Below, in pieces: positions 1 to 15,400 of a stretch of DNA of 64,000 bases. The translations under genes and the position numbers were made by a program. This stretch comes from Phytoseiulus persimilis (Eukaryota; Arthropoda; Arachnida; Mesostigmata; Phytoseiidae), in the NCBI GenBank assembly GCA_037576195.1, contig CM075101.1, positions 39,246,001 to 39,310,000 of the forward strand, written 5' to 3'. Numbering within the stretch: the stretch's first letter is position 1; each line of letters starts with the position of its first letter. The notes beneath the pieces were generated by a model that was not told the origin of the DNA, did not search any database, and worked only from the letters and a program-made list of their open reading frames with translations.

Positions 1-3000
1 GAAACTCCGCGGTTCCGATTTTCAAATGGATCGCAAAGCTTTCGCGGCTTGAGGATGCCCCTGCGGTTGGATGTCCGCATCTTTTCGCTACCGATTGAGT
101 TTCCAAACGGGGCTCCGGTCTGATAACGATAATGCTTGCGCCGACGACGAAGAAGATATTGGTGGCGCTCGTATGGATCATGCGAAACACCACAGATCTT
201 TCAAAAAACCAGGTGTTAGCGCGCAACGTGTCCCATATCTTACCGTCGAACGCTTCCCGGCGCAGAGATTAAGCGTTTTTTTTTCCTCTACAACTTCTGT
301 ACCATCGTTATTTTAGTCTCGTTTACCGTTGTGTCGGATGCTTCATTAATATGTATTTGCCACCGAAAATCAATGTCGGCTCGAGGGAGCACCGGGCACC
401 GAGACTTCACGAGAAGTTTATCGAAATGTTCGATGTTTCACGATCGACGGCAACCGAACGCAATGCTAAAAAGATGCGACACGACTTCTGGTTATCTCGA
501 GGGTCCGCCAGAAACCTTTGTACATCTTTTGTATCGAGTACGGCCATGTCTCAAAATCTTCAGATTAATCATTCCGGCTCCGAGATATGTTCGGCGAAAA
601 TCCTCACGAAATTTCTTCTGCGATCGACGGTAAAGGTGGATCGTCAGTAAGTACTAAGCTGTTACTTAATCTCTCGAGAAGCTAGTGTTTCATTTCGAGG
701 AAAACTTGATGAATCAGTTTGGAAAGCGGTGGACGTATGAGTGTGAGGCGGGACCGATCGACGTCAAGGCTACGTCGTTGAAAAATTGAGTGAGGCATCG
801 TTTCCACGGATTGCTCGGACTTCCCAAGTGGGGAACTTCGGTATAAGTGGATTCCGGCAATCCACGATGAATATAGACGACGCTGAGAAGCCGCGAGCAC
901 GATTGAACTTTTTGTAAGCCTCTTCTCGACAAACATCTGGAAGTACTCAGATCGAGGAGAAAGAGAAGATCGAACACTTTCTTGTTCGCTCAAAGTCCGC
1001 GACTAATTATCGCTCCGCTCCGATATACATTCGTCCGCCCAATCTCGGGATCTCTTCATCCTCGGTCAGCTCTGTTGGACTTCACAGGGAGTTTCGTAGA
1101 AAGCAGGCCACCGGAATTCTGCCTCACCGAGGCGCCCACTCGCAGCGCGTTCCTGCCCGGCTCATGTGCTACACGTTTTGTCATTCAGTCAGGATCTCCG
1201 AAGCGCGGTCTTGCTATGAACATCAACATCATGGAACATCTCCCATCATCCGGTTTCTGAGAATCGGAAGAAAGAAGAGATTGGAAGGGAGAATTGAGGC
1301 CCTCCGAAACCAGAAGCGAGGAACTGTCGTCTTACATCCACCACAAACGTCAAGCTCGTCTCGTAAGGGCTCGATAATGCTCGGATTTCCAAGTTTCCCG
1401 AGATCTCTGTGGAATACGCGCGTTCTAAAGCCGAATTCGGAGGAGGCCACTGCATGTAATTGAGGTATGAGGACTTCGGAGCAGTGGTTCGAACCGTCCG
1501 TCCAATATTGAATTAGAACGCGCTCAGCTCGAGAATTTACGGCTGTTGAGCTCCGGCCACCCTAGATCCAATCAGATGCTCGGAAGCGAGCCCAGACGTG
1601 AACCACTCTCCCCGGAACTTTCTCCCGATGATATCGTTTCTGGAAACAGAGGAGATTCCGGTGGTGTTGCAACCTATCATGTCAACGACATGAACTGGGG
1701 AGCAACCAGGTCACCCGGGCCCCGAGCCTTTCACGTACTTCTGGGCCTTGACGTACGCGATGATTTCATGTCCAATAAAGCTCTGATGAAGCCTGCAATC
1801 AACATCTCGGTAGATCACGGAGCACGATTTCTCGGCTCATCATTGCCCCATACGGAGAAGGATGCGATAATCCTCGTGAGAAATTCGAGCTAGAAGCTCC
1901 TGCAGCCGCCGAAAGGTTATAACACAGTCGGCGCTTGAAATCCGTGCAGATTCGCTTTCCAGATGAGGAGTCGAACGTGTTCATCTGATCTTTCCATGAT
2001 TGAATTCGCTATCAGGCATCGGTCGATTCGGGATCTCATCGAATTCGCGCGAGAATCGTTTATTCAATGCCGAGTCTATGCATCGTGCTTGTTGTGGTCG
2101 CGTGCTTCGTGGGAACCGTGAGAGGGGACTCGCCGGAACGGCATCAAGCTCAAGCATCCCGTTCCAGACGCAGCCCTGGGGGAACCGCAGCTAATAAAGA
2201 AATCTGAAACTGGCGGTATCGGACGGTCGAGAGGTGTTCGCACGTGCATGTTGGCCGGATCATTCGGCCGGTGTTTCTTGCTCGGCTGGCGAGGATCGGG
2301 TACGCCAGGTTTTCTGCAAACCAGCGCCTGAAAAAGCTGAATGAGAATCGAGCGTGCAGACTGCCAGCGAGTCGGTCAGGCAGGCTGGCATGTGGGCATA
2401 TGGTCGTGTCGTGTGCCAGGCCAGCATCATAGGTAGTGGTTCCTATGAAAGCAGTAGCGACAGAATGGTCGAAGAACAGGTGATCGACAGATGCAGGAGA
2501 CTCGTGTCGGTCGCACAAGACTCTCTCCGCCACTCAAGAAGCTAGTCTGGGTCGAATACAGACAGCCTTTCAGGAGAGCCCCTCTTCGGCTTCTTGGGTT
2601 CAGGCAACGTCGCGTCGTCATCACGAACACCAAACACAGTGTCGACGAAGCGGAATTCGAGAACGGGGAGGTTGAGCTCAGGAGCAGCGCTCCATGATTC
2701 ACAAAAATAAAATCAGGAAATCCCTGAATAAAGTTTTTGAGGAACAGCTCGAGCCTCAGGGATTGTTCATCTGGGAGCGGAGTTTCTGCGAAAGCCCCGT
2801 CGGCTGCTTCAGAATATGCGGTGCTCGGCCGAGTCAGAGACATCTTCGGCTGAAGAATGCAGACGTCATTTCTCTCTTCGATGACGGTATCGATGCTAGA
2901 TGGTTGGAACAATGTGCTCGATGAGATGACGCCAGAGTCGATGAAGCGAGCTGCTTACGTTTCACCGCTCGTAGAATCGGAGGCTATTGTGTTAACATCT

Positions 3001-6000
3001 GAAACGTTGCGACGTCAATCACAACATCAAGTGTGGTATGCTCACCGGCAACGGTCTCAGCTTTGACAGCGGCTACAGCAGAAACAACAACAAGCGTGTG
3101 CGAACGGCGAACCCCGCTACATCAATAGCAACGAGTTCAATTATTACCGATATGGCTCAGTTGCTGATCAAGTGAGCGAGAAACGGACCGAGAAGGTTTC
3201 ATGGTCAGCGAAGACCCAGCAGATGAACGACCTCCATCCCCGCTGTTAGCCGTAGTAAAGTATGTATTGGCATCTTTGGCAAGAACACTCACCCGCACAC
3301 ACACACACAAAGCCATTTCTTCAGATCGAAGTAACGAATCCCACCAGCAGAATGCTCACAGCCCACGTTTAGCTTTTGCTCGGATAGGCAGTCGAGTCGG
3401 TTTTGGCAGTGTCGAACCTCTCCGTGCTGATGATGATTATATTTATTGTTGTTGATAGATCGTACATTTCGTGTGCGATTCGATGTTCGCTCGACTCCGG
3501 CGACCGTTCGACGCGCGAGCTTCCCGCAGAGAAATTTCTTTGATTCTCTCTCTCCTCTTCTCTTTACTTTTCCCACTCGGACGGGGTTCCGGATGATCAC
3601 GGGGAGTCCCTCCGTGCTCGCTATCGTCTTCGATCTGTTTCTAACAATACTTGCTTGGATTCCATCCTCCCGATTCCCGAAACGGTTCGAGCAGTTTTGA
3701 TTGAACGATGACCGTAAGGTTGTGTCCAGTCAGTTTGTTGGGCGATGATTTCACACTGAGTGCTGGAGCCACTATCGTTGATAAATCAAATTTTAAATTT
3801 CACGGAGCGTCGTTGAATCGTTCATTTTTCATTTTCTGTGGTGGGTTTTTCGCGGAATCCACATCATTCCTCGACTATGAGATTGAAAAATTGCGGCGGG
3901 CACCAGCCTCAAACTTTCTTATTTTTTCCGTTCACCGCCCTAAAGCTACGAAAATGTGGTCGAAGGGAATCGCTATTCCGATTAACATTCGGGACGCGGA
4001 GTATCCAGTCTCGCTCGGTTTCTCTGCCCATTTTTTCAGTTTGCCCATAAATCGAGTCCGGAGATCGTAACAACCGTGCACGCCAATTCCATCGAGAGAC
4101 CTGCAGTCGAGAGTACATGCTGTTTCTTGAACCCGCTTCGCCGGAGCTTGGCTCAACGACATTAAAAAGCACTCGATGTCCCGACCTAGGGCCCCGAGGC
4201 AACAGCTCTATAGGAGAACTTGAGGATGCTGTGCTATGACTCAGCGTCCCTGCTTCCTCCCTGCTCCTCCGTTTCTCTCGGTTTTTCCTCTCCGGGGAGC
4301 GGTGCAGACAGGCGAAGAACGAGCCAACGAACCAAGAGAAGGAAGAGGGAACCAATAGAGGATGTCCATTTGCAGCAGCGGCGGCGGCAAACGGAGAAGG
4401 GCCTCGTGGACAGGGAGGCGCAGGCGTTTATTGAGCCGAGAACTCGAAACTTCGCTGGATGAAGTTCTTGAGGAGTTGTCCACTTGGAAAATATGGGCGC
4501 TGTTTTGTACCTCGGAGAGGAAACCATCCTGAGCGCTCCAATGTATGCTAGGGAGTCGGGAGGAAGCGTGGAATGGGTTTCGAGGTCGCTGTCTCGATTT
4601 TTGAATAATCCTCCTCCATTTGGCAAACTCTATGGGGAGGGGCTCCCCTGCTGAAAAGACGAAGCGAGGTGAAGTCGTCTCGGGAGGGACGCACGTCTCC
4701 TCCACTCATGTGTATCGAGTTCTGTGTCTTCAAAAGTGAGCTCGGTGTACCGCGAAGTTTGTTTCCCCTCGAAAGCAGGGGCTTATACACGCTTCAGCAT
4801 CCGGATCGGGACGCTAACCTACCCATACCTGAATAGCAGCTCTTCCCGTCGACCCATGGTCGTGGGCTCCGTCCGGGGGGATCTAGAGACGTCTGAAGCC
4901 TTTTTTCTTGGTTCTCGTTTTGTTTGTTTCTCAGTGGGCAGTCTCGACGGTGCTGCTGCCGATCCCAGTGTGTATAGGAGTGATTCCTGTGCAGATAGAG
5001 GTTTCGTTAGTTGTTGGTGATGTCGTTGGGTGCGGCAAGAGTGGTAGTTCGAGCAGATGTCAGAGAAGAGCTGATGCTGATCATCATCAACAGCGTTATA
5101 CCTACTGCGCTGCCGATGTCACTGTAACTACTGTTATCGTTCTTGTTGCTGATTTCCCCAGTTTCGATGCAGCCAGGCGTGTTGTTTTGGCGATGGATGT
5201 TGATGGTAGCCACTTGCGTGTGGGCTTCAAGCGAGATGAATAGAAGGGCAAGCAAGGGAGTGCCTAGGCCTGTTGGCTAGTAGGTCGGCGGGTTTGTCCG
5301 TTCGTTTTGCTCCTCCGTTCGCTATCGTTCTCGCTCTTCTACCCCCAACACCGATGTTTGTCACGAACGAATCCCCGACCTGGGAAACCCGCGAATCGCA
5401 TGTAATCGTCCTGAATGAATGTTGCCGCTCGAAAGACGCGTTCCCATTTGGACCTCGAGGGTTCGCTCAGCGCACATGATTCATTGGCATGGAATCGTTT
5501 CATCCCCTCCGTTATTCCTGGGCAGAGCCTTCAACACATCGCAGCGCAGACAGCGAGGCCACGCCATGTATGAAGTTCGATTGTGCCATGAATACATTGG
5601 TTCTGAGCGGGAGCGCGGAAAGTCGACGAGATAATGATATTAGCCAGTGCAACGGGTCGGAGACAGTCGGAGGTCTGCGAGGCCTCATTTCTCACTCTGC
5701 GGATATCACTGCCAATAGTAAGAGATGAGATTATTCAATTGAGTAACCGAGTGGGGGAGAGCTGACTGGCTTGTGGAAACCTGCAGAATATCAGATAACT
5801 CCATGCGGGGCCCGGTCTGTGGTGAGGGTGGTGGTCCCACAGGAGTTTGGGGGCGCCGCTCGCTCCGCAGCGGGTCGGGTGGGAAACGGTTGCGGAGACG
5901 AGAAAACGCTGAAGGGGAACAGCTTCCTTCCTGCACAGCAGCAGCAAACTGGGGTCCACGGCAAGAGTGGGGAAAAGAAGCGCCGCGGACGTGACAAGAA

Positions 6001-9000
6001 TCTCTGGCGAACGTCTTTGGCAGGGCGGAGGGAGCACTCGTTTTCAGGAATCCTTACTGCGTCGAGCGACATGGCGGGATGCGATACGTGGACCGCTGGG
6101 CGAATGAGCGCTCCCGGTTTGTCGTCACGTTTACGAGTCATCGCCGTCTCCGATCGACGGTCCGGGCTATCCGAGTGAAGCATGAGCGGTGTCCCTGGCT
6201 CGTGCCGGAGGCGATTGGAGGCTCTCCTGGATGTCCACTTCGGTTCCTCCCGAAGTTTCCGGGGTGTTATCTACATTCCCGGTGTTTTGATAGACCACGA
6301 AGCCGGCGGCCGCTCCCGACAGAACCTGAAACGGCTACGCCCGGTGTCTACTAAGAGTTCAACATCTGCTCTCGGCTGCTTGTCTGATTCCTTGTCTTGT
6401 TGTGTGCCTACCTTCCTAACGCAGCCTGGCCGCTGCCGCCGCCGCGACTGCTTCTGGTGTAGGCCGGGTCGACGACCGTGTACCACCCCACCGGGAGTAA
6501 AGGAGCTGGCCCGAAATAGCCACAGGGGTTGCTTGCTCACTTCAATACACACTCACGCACACTTAGACTCATCCACTATCTCAATGTTTCTCTCTCACAA
6601 TTCTCACTCACAAGAGGGGGTCGGAACGCGAAAGGGGGTCAGACACACGAAACTAAATCCTAATGGGAGCAGCAAGTGGACGAACGCTGACCAAATGCTT
6701 GCAGATAGTGACACGTGCTGTCGATTGCGAACTTCCCTCCTGGTGTTTGTGGTCTTGGAGAAGCTTCCGTAGATCCGTTGCGAGCTGGTGGTCCGTCTCT
6801 GCGATGTTCTAGGACCGGAGAGCTGTTGCGAGCTCGTGGACGACGGTTCCAACGGGACCAGCCATCTCGGAGGAGAGAACGACTGAGCGTTGAACCGGCT
6901 GAACGCATCGGAGAAAAGATTGCTCTCGCTATGCATTCATTTGCTCGACAATAGGGTATCGAACGAGCTGTGCGATGGAGCACGGGGGACTAGCAGAGGA
7001 ATTCTATCCGATACGGAGGAAAATGAGAAACAAGGAGGAGATGAATTTGGTTTGTTCTGATATCGTCCGCAATTCGTTCCGTTTCCTCACGGATCAAGGA
7101 TTGTGGAGTGGTTTCGGTAAGCAAGGCTGGTCTGCAGTAGCTATCGCAGCGTTGAAGATCAGTCGGTTCTCGACGGTAACTACAGGGGAGATTCGGTAGG
7201 AATATGCGTCAAGGTCAAGTGAAAAGGTTCACAAGTCGCCGTCTATCTGTTCGGATTTCTGTCTGGATGCTTCTGGTGTGCTCGCTCCACCAGTCTGAGA
7301 GGCATACATTCCGATGCTCCGGACCGCGGAAACGTCTCGGCTGACGCACACGACAGGGAATTACCAGTTTCGCGAGGAATCTCTAAGAGGAACGGTCATC
7401 CAGTTATTCATCGGTTCTATTTCAGTCTGCCAAGCTCAAAACTACAAAAAAAATCATTTAAGGGAACTCTCCGAGTCGAGCCATGCCAGTTCAATTCATG
7501 AAGTCGTTGAGTTCTCCTTCGAGAAGTCTTTTTCTTGAGGACTCCGTTCTTCTCGGCTCCTTTCGGTGCAGATGGGACCTTCGATGGAATGTAATGAAAA
7601 ACGAGCAGGTCATGTTGTGAGATCGTATAGACGCCCGATAACGACACCGTATGGGTAACTATCAGTGTCCAGCAGAGCAGTGGGGCATTAAAATTCCCAT
7701 CAAATCCCTATTTCAGCTCTTACCGAAAGATAAGGGATACGTTCTCTCACGGGATCCACCAACAGCCACATGAATGGCAGGAGAGGTTTCCCGTCCCGAC
7801 GACTTCACCGACGCCAGTCAAGTGCTGCGTTGCGAATTCGGCGTAAAAGTCCGCGGAAACACAGCATCTTCTACTTTGAGTTGGAAAAGATTGCGCCTCC
7901 CAGAATTCGCGCGAAGGGTCGACCAGGAGTGGTTCTCATATACGCAGTGTTAATTCTCACCGCCACGAACCTTGTACAGGTCATTGTTTCAGTCGGTTGA
8001 CCAGGTGATGGGTTGCTGTGATGTTTTTTTTTCACTCATTCTCGAATAGATATATATGTGGACATTGACGTTTTTGTTGCGTACGCTTCCCGACTCGCCA
8101 AAGTCGGTCGAGCGCTAATAGAAAACGGCCACGAGCGCTTCCTTCACACCTAAGCCCGTCCCAGATACCGGCGGAATCATTGAGGTGGACATCGAGCGAG
8201 GTGCAATTTTTCGTCCAATATTTTCCCTCAGATTCTCAGACCTAGTTCCCTCTGTCCCCAGTTTGCTTGGTGGGTGGGTTGGTGAATCGGCGAGGGGTCA
8301 GACGAATAGATCTGCTCTCGCTTGATTGCATCGTGGATCGGGGAGAGCTGGACCTTGCTGCAGGAGGTGGCAGCGGTGCATAGATGTTCACCAGCAGCAC
8401 CGCTAGTGCCAACCACTCCGCCCAGATGCATAATTGTAGCCAATTCACGGTGGTAGATGTTGATAAATGTGCCACGATAGCGTTCTCTCTCTCTCTCTGT
8501 CGCTCGCTTGATTTCGTTAGGTTTCGGGGAGGTCAAGGTGACCAAACTCATCATATTTTCCCTCCCATCCTGATGTCGCCCTGCCGACGCCTGTTGGTCC
8601 GCCCGATCCAAGAGGATGTAGGAGGGAATGGGACTCCCCGGACTGGGAAGGGATTGGCGATAGTCTGAATTGTCATATTCTCCTGGCTGAGCTTCAGAGT
8701 ATGATCTGTTGTTATTGGATCGAATATCTCAAGAATTATTCATGATCGATACGTGTATGGGCTTCCAAACAACTCTCATGTAAGATCAGCGTATCAGTGT
8801 CAAATCGTGAGTCATCTCGTATGTATCCCGTATATGAGTTACTCCTCGAGTCTCGGTTGTCAATCGCGGCTTCAGATCCGCGACGGAGCCCCTGTTTCCA
8901 GTGCTCAGCTGCCTTGTCGCGAGACCTGAACAGAGAATTCGCAACCGGTGATAAGCATGGGACATGCTGATTTCGTATGGACCCATCCACGGAGCAGATG

Positions 9001-12000
9001 TTTGAAAAGTCTGATTCTGATTCAGGAAGGGGGAGCAAGCCACAAGTGTCTTTGGTGCAGATTCGAACTCCCCACCCCGAAGACGATCCTCCTGTCGACA
9101 TCGCGATTTCCGTCCAACAGGTTGACATTCGTCAAACAGAAATGAGTTCCGGATTGGATCTGGTACCAACCTTACTGAGGTCGAGTGGGACGAAGATCTC
9201 GTATCTCTGACCGTGCTATGGTGTCGCGACCGGAAGACCGCTGTCAGGCGATCTCGAGAATAATGATAAGGTTGCGAGCCGGGAAAGCCGGGGGCTCGGA
9301 CGCGTCGTTTTCCAACAGGTCAATCATGTGTCATCTTCCGGAACTGTTATTCTCGTTGTTTTACCTATGCGTTGCTCGACATTTACAACAGTGCGCTTGC
9401 GAAGACCGCGAAATTTGTCGGCGAAGGGCTGCAAGAATTAAACGTAGACGAAAAAGGGCGATTGTAAAATGAAGAATTTCGGGCATGCCTCGTCGTATAA
9501 TGTGTTCTTTTCCTCTTTACCGACGTTGCTTCGGCTGATTCCACAAAAATGTCAGGACTAAGTGCATCAATCACTCACTTGCCCGAGAAAGATAAGCAAC
9601 AGTGACCAGTCGAGAGAAAGTTTCATGTGTATTTCGTCTTTCGGCTCGGGTCTCATGCACCGGGGTCCTCATCGAAATCCTCGGCTACATGCTCGGCGAT
9701 TCCGCTCCGAGCCCTCAGAGAATCCAATACGAACGTCACCCCGATTCTGCAAGAGCGCGTTCATCCTCGTATTTCCAACCACAATTCCCCGGATCCGTCG
9801 ACTGACCCGTAGACTTTGTCGGCGCTCAGTGCAGGTGGAGCCGCGAAGATATTGATGGATCGCTCGGTGGGGGTTTGTTCCCGCAGATCTCCATGGATTC
9901 TATCCCGGGCTTATACCGATAGAATCCCTACAATCTCCTCCCGTTCGCTACGAGTCCACTCGGTCCTCGGCTTCTACTCGAACTCTGCCCTCACATAGTC
10001 GTGTCCAACGTTCTGAACTCACTCAAGATCACGGTCTGCATTTCCTGGTTTCCGGTGGTAACTTATCCAACCCACCCGCGTCGTGCCTGGCTCGGGCTCG
10101 GCGGAATTCCAAGCAAATGATGAACCCGCTGAGACGAAAGCCTCGAGTCGATTACCTGAAACTCAATCGGAAGACCTCCAGCAAACTCTGGAGAAAACTA
10201 CTCTCAAATCAGTCTGTATGAATTTCCTCTTCGATCCTCGACGGGATAGACGCTATCCTCGTGATAAACTGCGTAGCCTGTACAAGATTGGCGAAATGAA
10301 ATATGATTCTGACTTTGACAATTGTGACAATTTTTTTCGAAATCGCTGTTGCCCGCAGCGTCGGCGCTCCCTCCCTCTCTTTCTACTTTCATTCCGATCC
10401 CCCGCTTGAGCATTTCGTGTAGAGCTCCCATCTGGCGGCTTTGGTGAGCGCCATCCGCGTGAAGAGTCCCGCGGCGATGTCTCATTCGGGCCAATTGGAT
10501 GAAGCCTTTGGGTTTGTTAAGCCATACGGAAACTCAAGTCTAATATGCGAGGTCTGAACTCGTTCAGTCGCTTGGCAGGCGAGACGGTTTGAACTTCCTA
10601 AAGGATGAAGCGGAGCTCTTGAGAACATTCAAGAAGACAATCCCCAGGATTTTACTCGATCAGACGAGCTTTCCGAACAACTATTCGGGGGAGTTACATC
10701 GAATGAACTCCCTTCCATCCAAGAGACCGAGCGGGAACCTGAAGGAAAATAAACTGGACCTCCTACGCAGCACTTTCTGGGCACGTTATGCTGATGTTGC
10801 TCTGCCAGTTGACACCTGTCGTGACTCGAGAATCGACAAAAGAAGAGAAAAAGTTCTTTCTCTTCTTCATCGCTTCTCACTCCTCGCGATGCAAGTCTGA
10901 TGACCACTTTATGTTGGACGCGGCCGACGGGGTTCCTTGTTGCTCGAAGCTCGGCCGTTGTTGTCGTTCGCTCTGAGATTTTTCTGGTTGACTTGGTCTC
11001 CTTCGTGGTTTTCCGTAAGACTTTTCTTCTGCTGAGAGCTCACCGAATTCGCTTCCCCAAAGCTTCGCCGCGGCACCTGTCTCTCTGGCGTTGGATGACT
11101 CATTCGCTGCAACGGACTGTTCATTTTCAATGGACGATTCGCTCTGGGTGTATTTGAAGCCCGGACCGGAGATTATGTCGCTTGATCTAACCCAAGAATT
11201 CTTTCCGTTTGCAGGTGAGACATGGAATAGGATGGGGCCATGTTGCTTGGAGGATATCGGATCCAGTACGCGCAGGTTTGAGCGAGAGCGGCTGTTTTCT
11301 GGTTATATTGTCGGCCACTTCAGCGGTTCGCGGATCAGTCAAGTTGGTCAATCGAGCTGTCGACTCGTTGAACAAGATTCAGCTCCCGGGAGAGTCACAC
11401 GGGCGTTTCAGAAACTTCGGAAGAGTTGCCGCTCATAGAATTCTATGGAGGAAATATTTGTGAGGTTTTTGCGAAACACTGCATCGGGTGCCAAAACAAC
11501 TCGGAGCAATACAGAACGTTCGCTGGGTTTATGAAACTTCCATGTTAGCTTTTCTGTATTTCTCAACCAAGCGTGATCCTCCCTCGCTGTATCCGTTGTC
11601 CGCGGATCGTCCTCGCGTGATTTCCATCCTGATTTCTATCGATCCTTCCATACCACTAGATTGCCAAGCTCAGAGTCCTCCCGGAAACATTGGGGGGACC
11701 TGAAGGAGGTTCCAGAGCAATACCGCGAAAAGTTCTCCGAGTTTTGTCGAGGTCAGCTCCGTGTTCGAATCTTTTCTGTGCGACATACTCTGACGAGCCC
11801 ATCTGGACCAGCGTGTTGCCAGAACTTGTGCTCCGTTCGGCTCCAGAGCACGCTCGCTGCTTGCTATCCGTCGTTTTAAACCGTCGAGTTCTAGCAGAGC
11901 TGTTTACGGAACAGCTACGCTACATTTGTTATGCGTCGTGTCGAAGAGAACGGTTTGGTGGTTCACCAGACCAGAAGAATAAATGAGTGTTCCCTGAACC

Positions 12001-15000
12001 TCCATGGAGAAGCAAACCATGTCGAGTTGAGAAACCGTTCACGCCAATATTCGGAATCACGTTTCCGTCCTCTGCACGCTCCACCTCTGTTTCCATCGAG
12101 AAGCGATGAATAATTCCATTGTAGGGTGGGAAGGTTCCAAAGGATTCTGACGATGTTCTTGAAAGCGTGACTCAACAAGGGTCAGATTGACCACTGGAAT
12201 GTCCGGTTTCGGAGGCGTGGTTGTTTCGACGCGATCTCTCGGGCGTCTCCCGCCTTTCCCACAAAAGGTGGACTTTCTCGTCTCTGATGAGGATTAGTGT
12301 TGAGGACATTGAGACTTGATGATTCCCAGGTTCGAATCCCTACTCATGGACGACCACCTCGCCTTTACTCAACTCCATCTCGATACGAACACGTCTACGC
12401 GTCTCGCGAGAGGATCTCGCTCCAAAATAGAATGTAATCGACCCGAGAAGAGAGGGATCTGTGGAACGCGATAAGAGCTGGTAAACACAGGTGAGAAGAC
12501 TCTAGAATCTGGCTACCGTATCGCGGCATCGTCCTTGCGCGTCGTGTTTCCCCTTCCCCCAGCGAACTCCGAACGATTCGAATCAAGCTTAGGATACCCT
12601 ATTGAGTCTTATTCGAAAACGCCGGAACTCTGACTCGCCAGTTCGCCTACTCGAGTCACGGCGAAAGCCCGTACAGAGAACCAGTTGGAGCTGGGCCGAT
12701 ACTCAATGAGTTCCATGATGGCTCCTCGGCATGATGAGTTCTGTTCCGGGCAAATGTGGAATCGCGGAAGCTGTCGTCTCGCTCGACAGCGAGCTGTTTC
12801 CACCTCTATGACGGTCCCATGTAGGGTTTGGATCTGTGTTCGCTCAGACTCGAGTCGCCGCAGGAGAACGAGATATGCTCGAACCAGACGACATAGAAAT
12901 GGATCGGGGCTGAAATGTCGCGGTTGAAACGTAGTGAACTCCGTTCCCGTTATTTGTTCAGCCTTCAAACGATTCAAACGAGCTCGCGGATTTTCTATGT
13001 GGGTCTCACGCGGGGTAAGATCGTCCGTAATCATAGGTAGCCCTCCGACGAGTAGATTTCTGAATCAATGCATTGTCGGCGAGGCCAGGACCGACCGCTC
13101 TCGACCTGCATCGCAAGACTTGCCCGCACGCTTGCGCGATCAGAATACCATCGTTGGTACATTTCGCCTCCGTCACTACGTTCTTAACGAATCGTGTATT
13201 GGACCGCTCAGCCCTTGAGATTCGGAATTCTTTTTCGCTCTTACTCTCTGGAATTCCGGCCGGGTCAGATCCGTTCGCTGTGCGACTGTCTGTTTTAGCC
13301 AATTCGCCAGCTTAGCCATTATTCAATCGGATGTTAGCTTTCATAATCCTCATGGATCGCACTGCGTGACTAGATCACTTCTTCGGCGACGGTGAAACAG
13401 CCACCTACCGACTGGTAGACTTACGAACAGCAGAAGTGAAGGCACGCCGAAAACAACAGCTCTCAACGGATTAATGAAAGGAATCGACGGATAGACGTGG
13501 TTTCGCGGTTTTTTCATTTCAGTCTGACAATTACAAAGTGCACCTTCTAGCAGCATCCGACATTCCGATTGTTGTCGTCGATGAAAATGATGCGAGAACG
13601 ACTTCTCGTATTCACGCTCCCAATCATGATGGTCCAGCTTCGTTCCTGTCTTGAGCTTGAAACCTCTGGGATACCGGATCGCTCGAGGAAATCTTCGGAG
13701 TTGCCTCTGGATGACAAGGAGAGCTCTACTCTAGCGCCTGATATTCCATGCGCTGATTTTGGGGATCTGTTTGCTGTGCAATCGGCCCAGCTGTACAGGG
13801 AGAAATTGTAAACAGGGTATAGGATAGATCGCGAACCGATGATGAAACCCTACTGATTCCGAATCGGGAAGCTCTCAGTTTAAGTTTTTGGCGAGGAATT
13901 CGACAGTGATCGACTGAGGCGTAATTCGAAGCTGACACCGAAGGTCGGTATCCAGCATCTCTTTCAAAACGCCGAAAATCGATGTGAATTCACATGAATT
14001 AGTTATTATTTGTTTCGTGTGATTGTTTGTTTTCGCTGGAGTCGACCTCCCCCCCCCCAACCGCAGAAGCTGATCGATCGGACTCCGCTGAGCTACGGAA
14101 GGCATCTATTCAATTGAGTAAGACGAAGCTTTTCCTTTAGTTGCGACTGCTTTTCTCGTTTCGCAACCGTGCAAACTTCCCCCCATTTGACTGCCCGGCG
14201 TTTCGATTTCTGATGGGAACCTCGGTCGATGAGGACGAATAATCGGAAGCGAGTGCTCAAGATTCCAATTTTGCGGTGGAGCTGCCCCCTCCCATAGCAA
14301 TGGCGGCATCCCGCGCAGTCGGGCGGGTGTACGTGTGTCAAATCATCAGATCGGGTATGCTCCAGCCGGAATCTCATGGAGCTGCGAAGGATCGGAGCTC
14401 CTGCAACAGGGGAATTGATACGTTCTCCATCTGATGCATGTTTGAACGGTTCGCGTGTGATCAAGGTCGGGCGGGGTTCGTTTTCCGAAAACTCACTCGG
14501 GTGTCAGGAAAGCATTCCAAAGGTGATCCAATATGACGAGTGGCCCTGCAGCCTCGGCTCCACGATTCCCACTCAGTTCGGCTCCAGTTTTCCCCGATCT
14601 TTGTCGAGAGAGCTCGCGCATCGATCTCGACTCTATCTTCGATTCATCCACGAGGAGCGTTAACCGTGAATAAGCCTGGACTTTGATGTTCGATTTCGAT
14701 GCGACGCCGCCATGGAAGGATGAAACGTCAACGTTCAGCGGAACCATTTCCTGCTTGCTTGGAATCCTCGCACCGCTCTTCTTCGCACTGAGCCGGAATT
14801 CCGGTTTCCGCAGAAATCCAACTCCACAAATCTTAAGATTGTCCTAACTACTCGATTCGAGTTCCCTGAGATCTACATCGATCAGGATTTCGCAAGCCCA
14901 GTGCGACTTTGAATCTAATGTTCTCTCTCGCGGGTCGTTCCTCACGCGAACTCGATTCCGACTCGACGGCGAGTGTTTGGTTTGCTGTCGTAGAGGTTCG

Positions 15001-15400
15001 TTGATCCAAAGAGGTCGATGGTGGTCGGCGAAGACGAGCAGATGAGATGGAAATAAGTGTCAGCAGTTTCTTCCCCCGGCGTAACGTAACGTAACCTTAT
15101 TACGATGCCGTGGGCGTCCGAGGCTGGTTGCTTGGCCGGATGAGAAGCAAGCAACAAGACGTGTTGTCTGCACTGAGAGTTCAAGTGGCTCGCCGTTTGG
15201 CTCGGCGCAAGAGGCTCTCCTGTCGCTTTCTGTTGTTCTCCATTCGGCTAGCTGGCCCGACTTAGTTCTGTTCTGCCGACGTTCTGTCGTAACCCAGAAA
15301 GGAGTTGCCGAAAAGTTACGCAAAGCCTCGCGCTGACTCACGCCGACCGGTCCACCATGTTGTGAATGGCTGGGTGGGCGTTCTGTAGCGAGTCGCGCGC
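1..15400. other. Region without recognisable genes (left part)
   Basis: Read on both strands, this stretch gives only short open frames (mostly 60 to 140 codons), usually overlapping one another on opposite strands. None shows a domain I know, and no chain of exons with matching splice phases emerged. Simple sequence seen: a (CA)7 run at 3296-3309, a TC run at 8484-8498 and a run of ten C at 14049-14058. It could be intergenic DNA, long introns of a gene whose exons are outside or too short to notice, or 5' regulatory DNA. Absence of a call is not proof that no exon is here. Confidence 0.5.

Noticed and set aside
12317-12360. GGTTCGAATCC, resembling the T-loop of a tRNA
   Set aside because: The flanking five-base arms do not pair and no acceptor or anticodon stem can be drawn around it.
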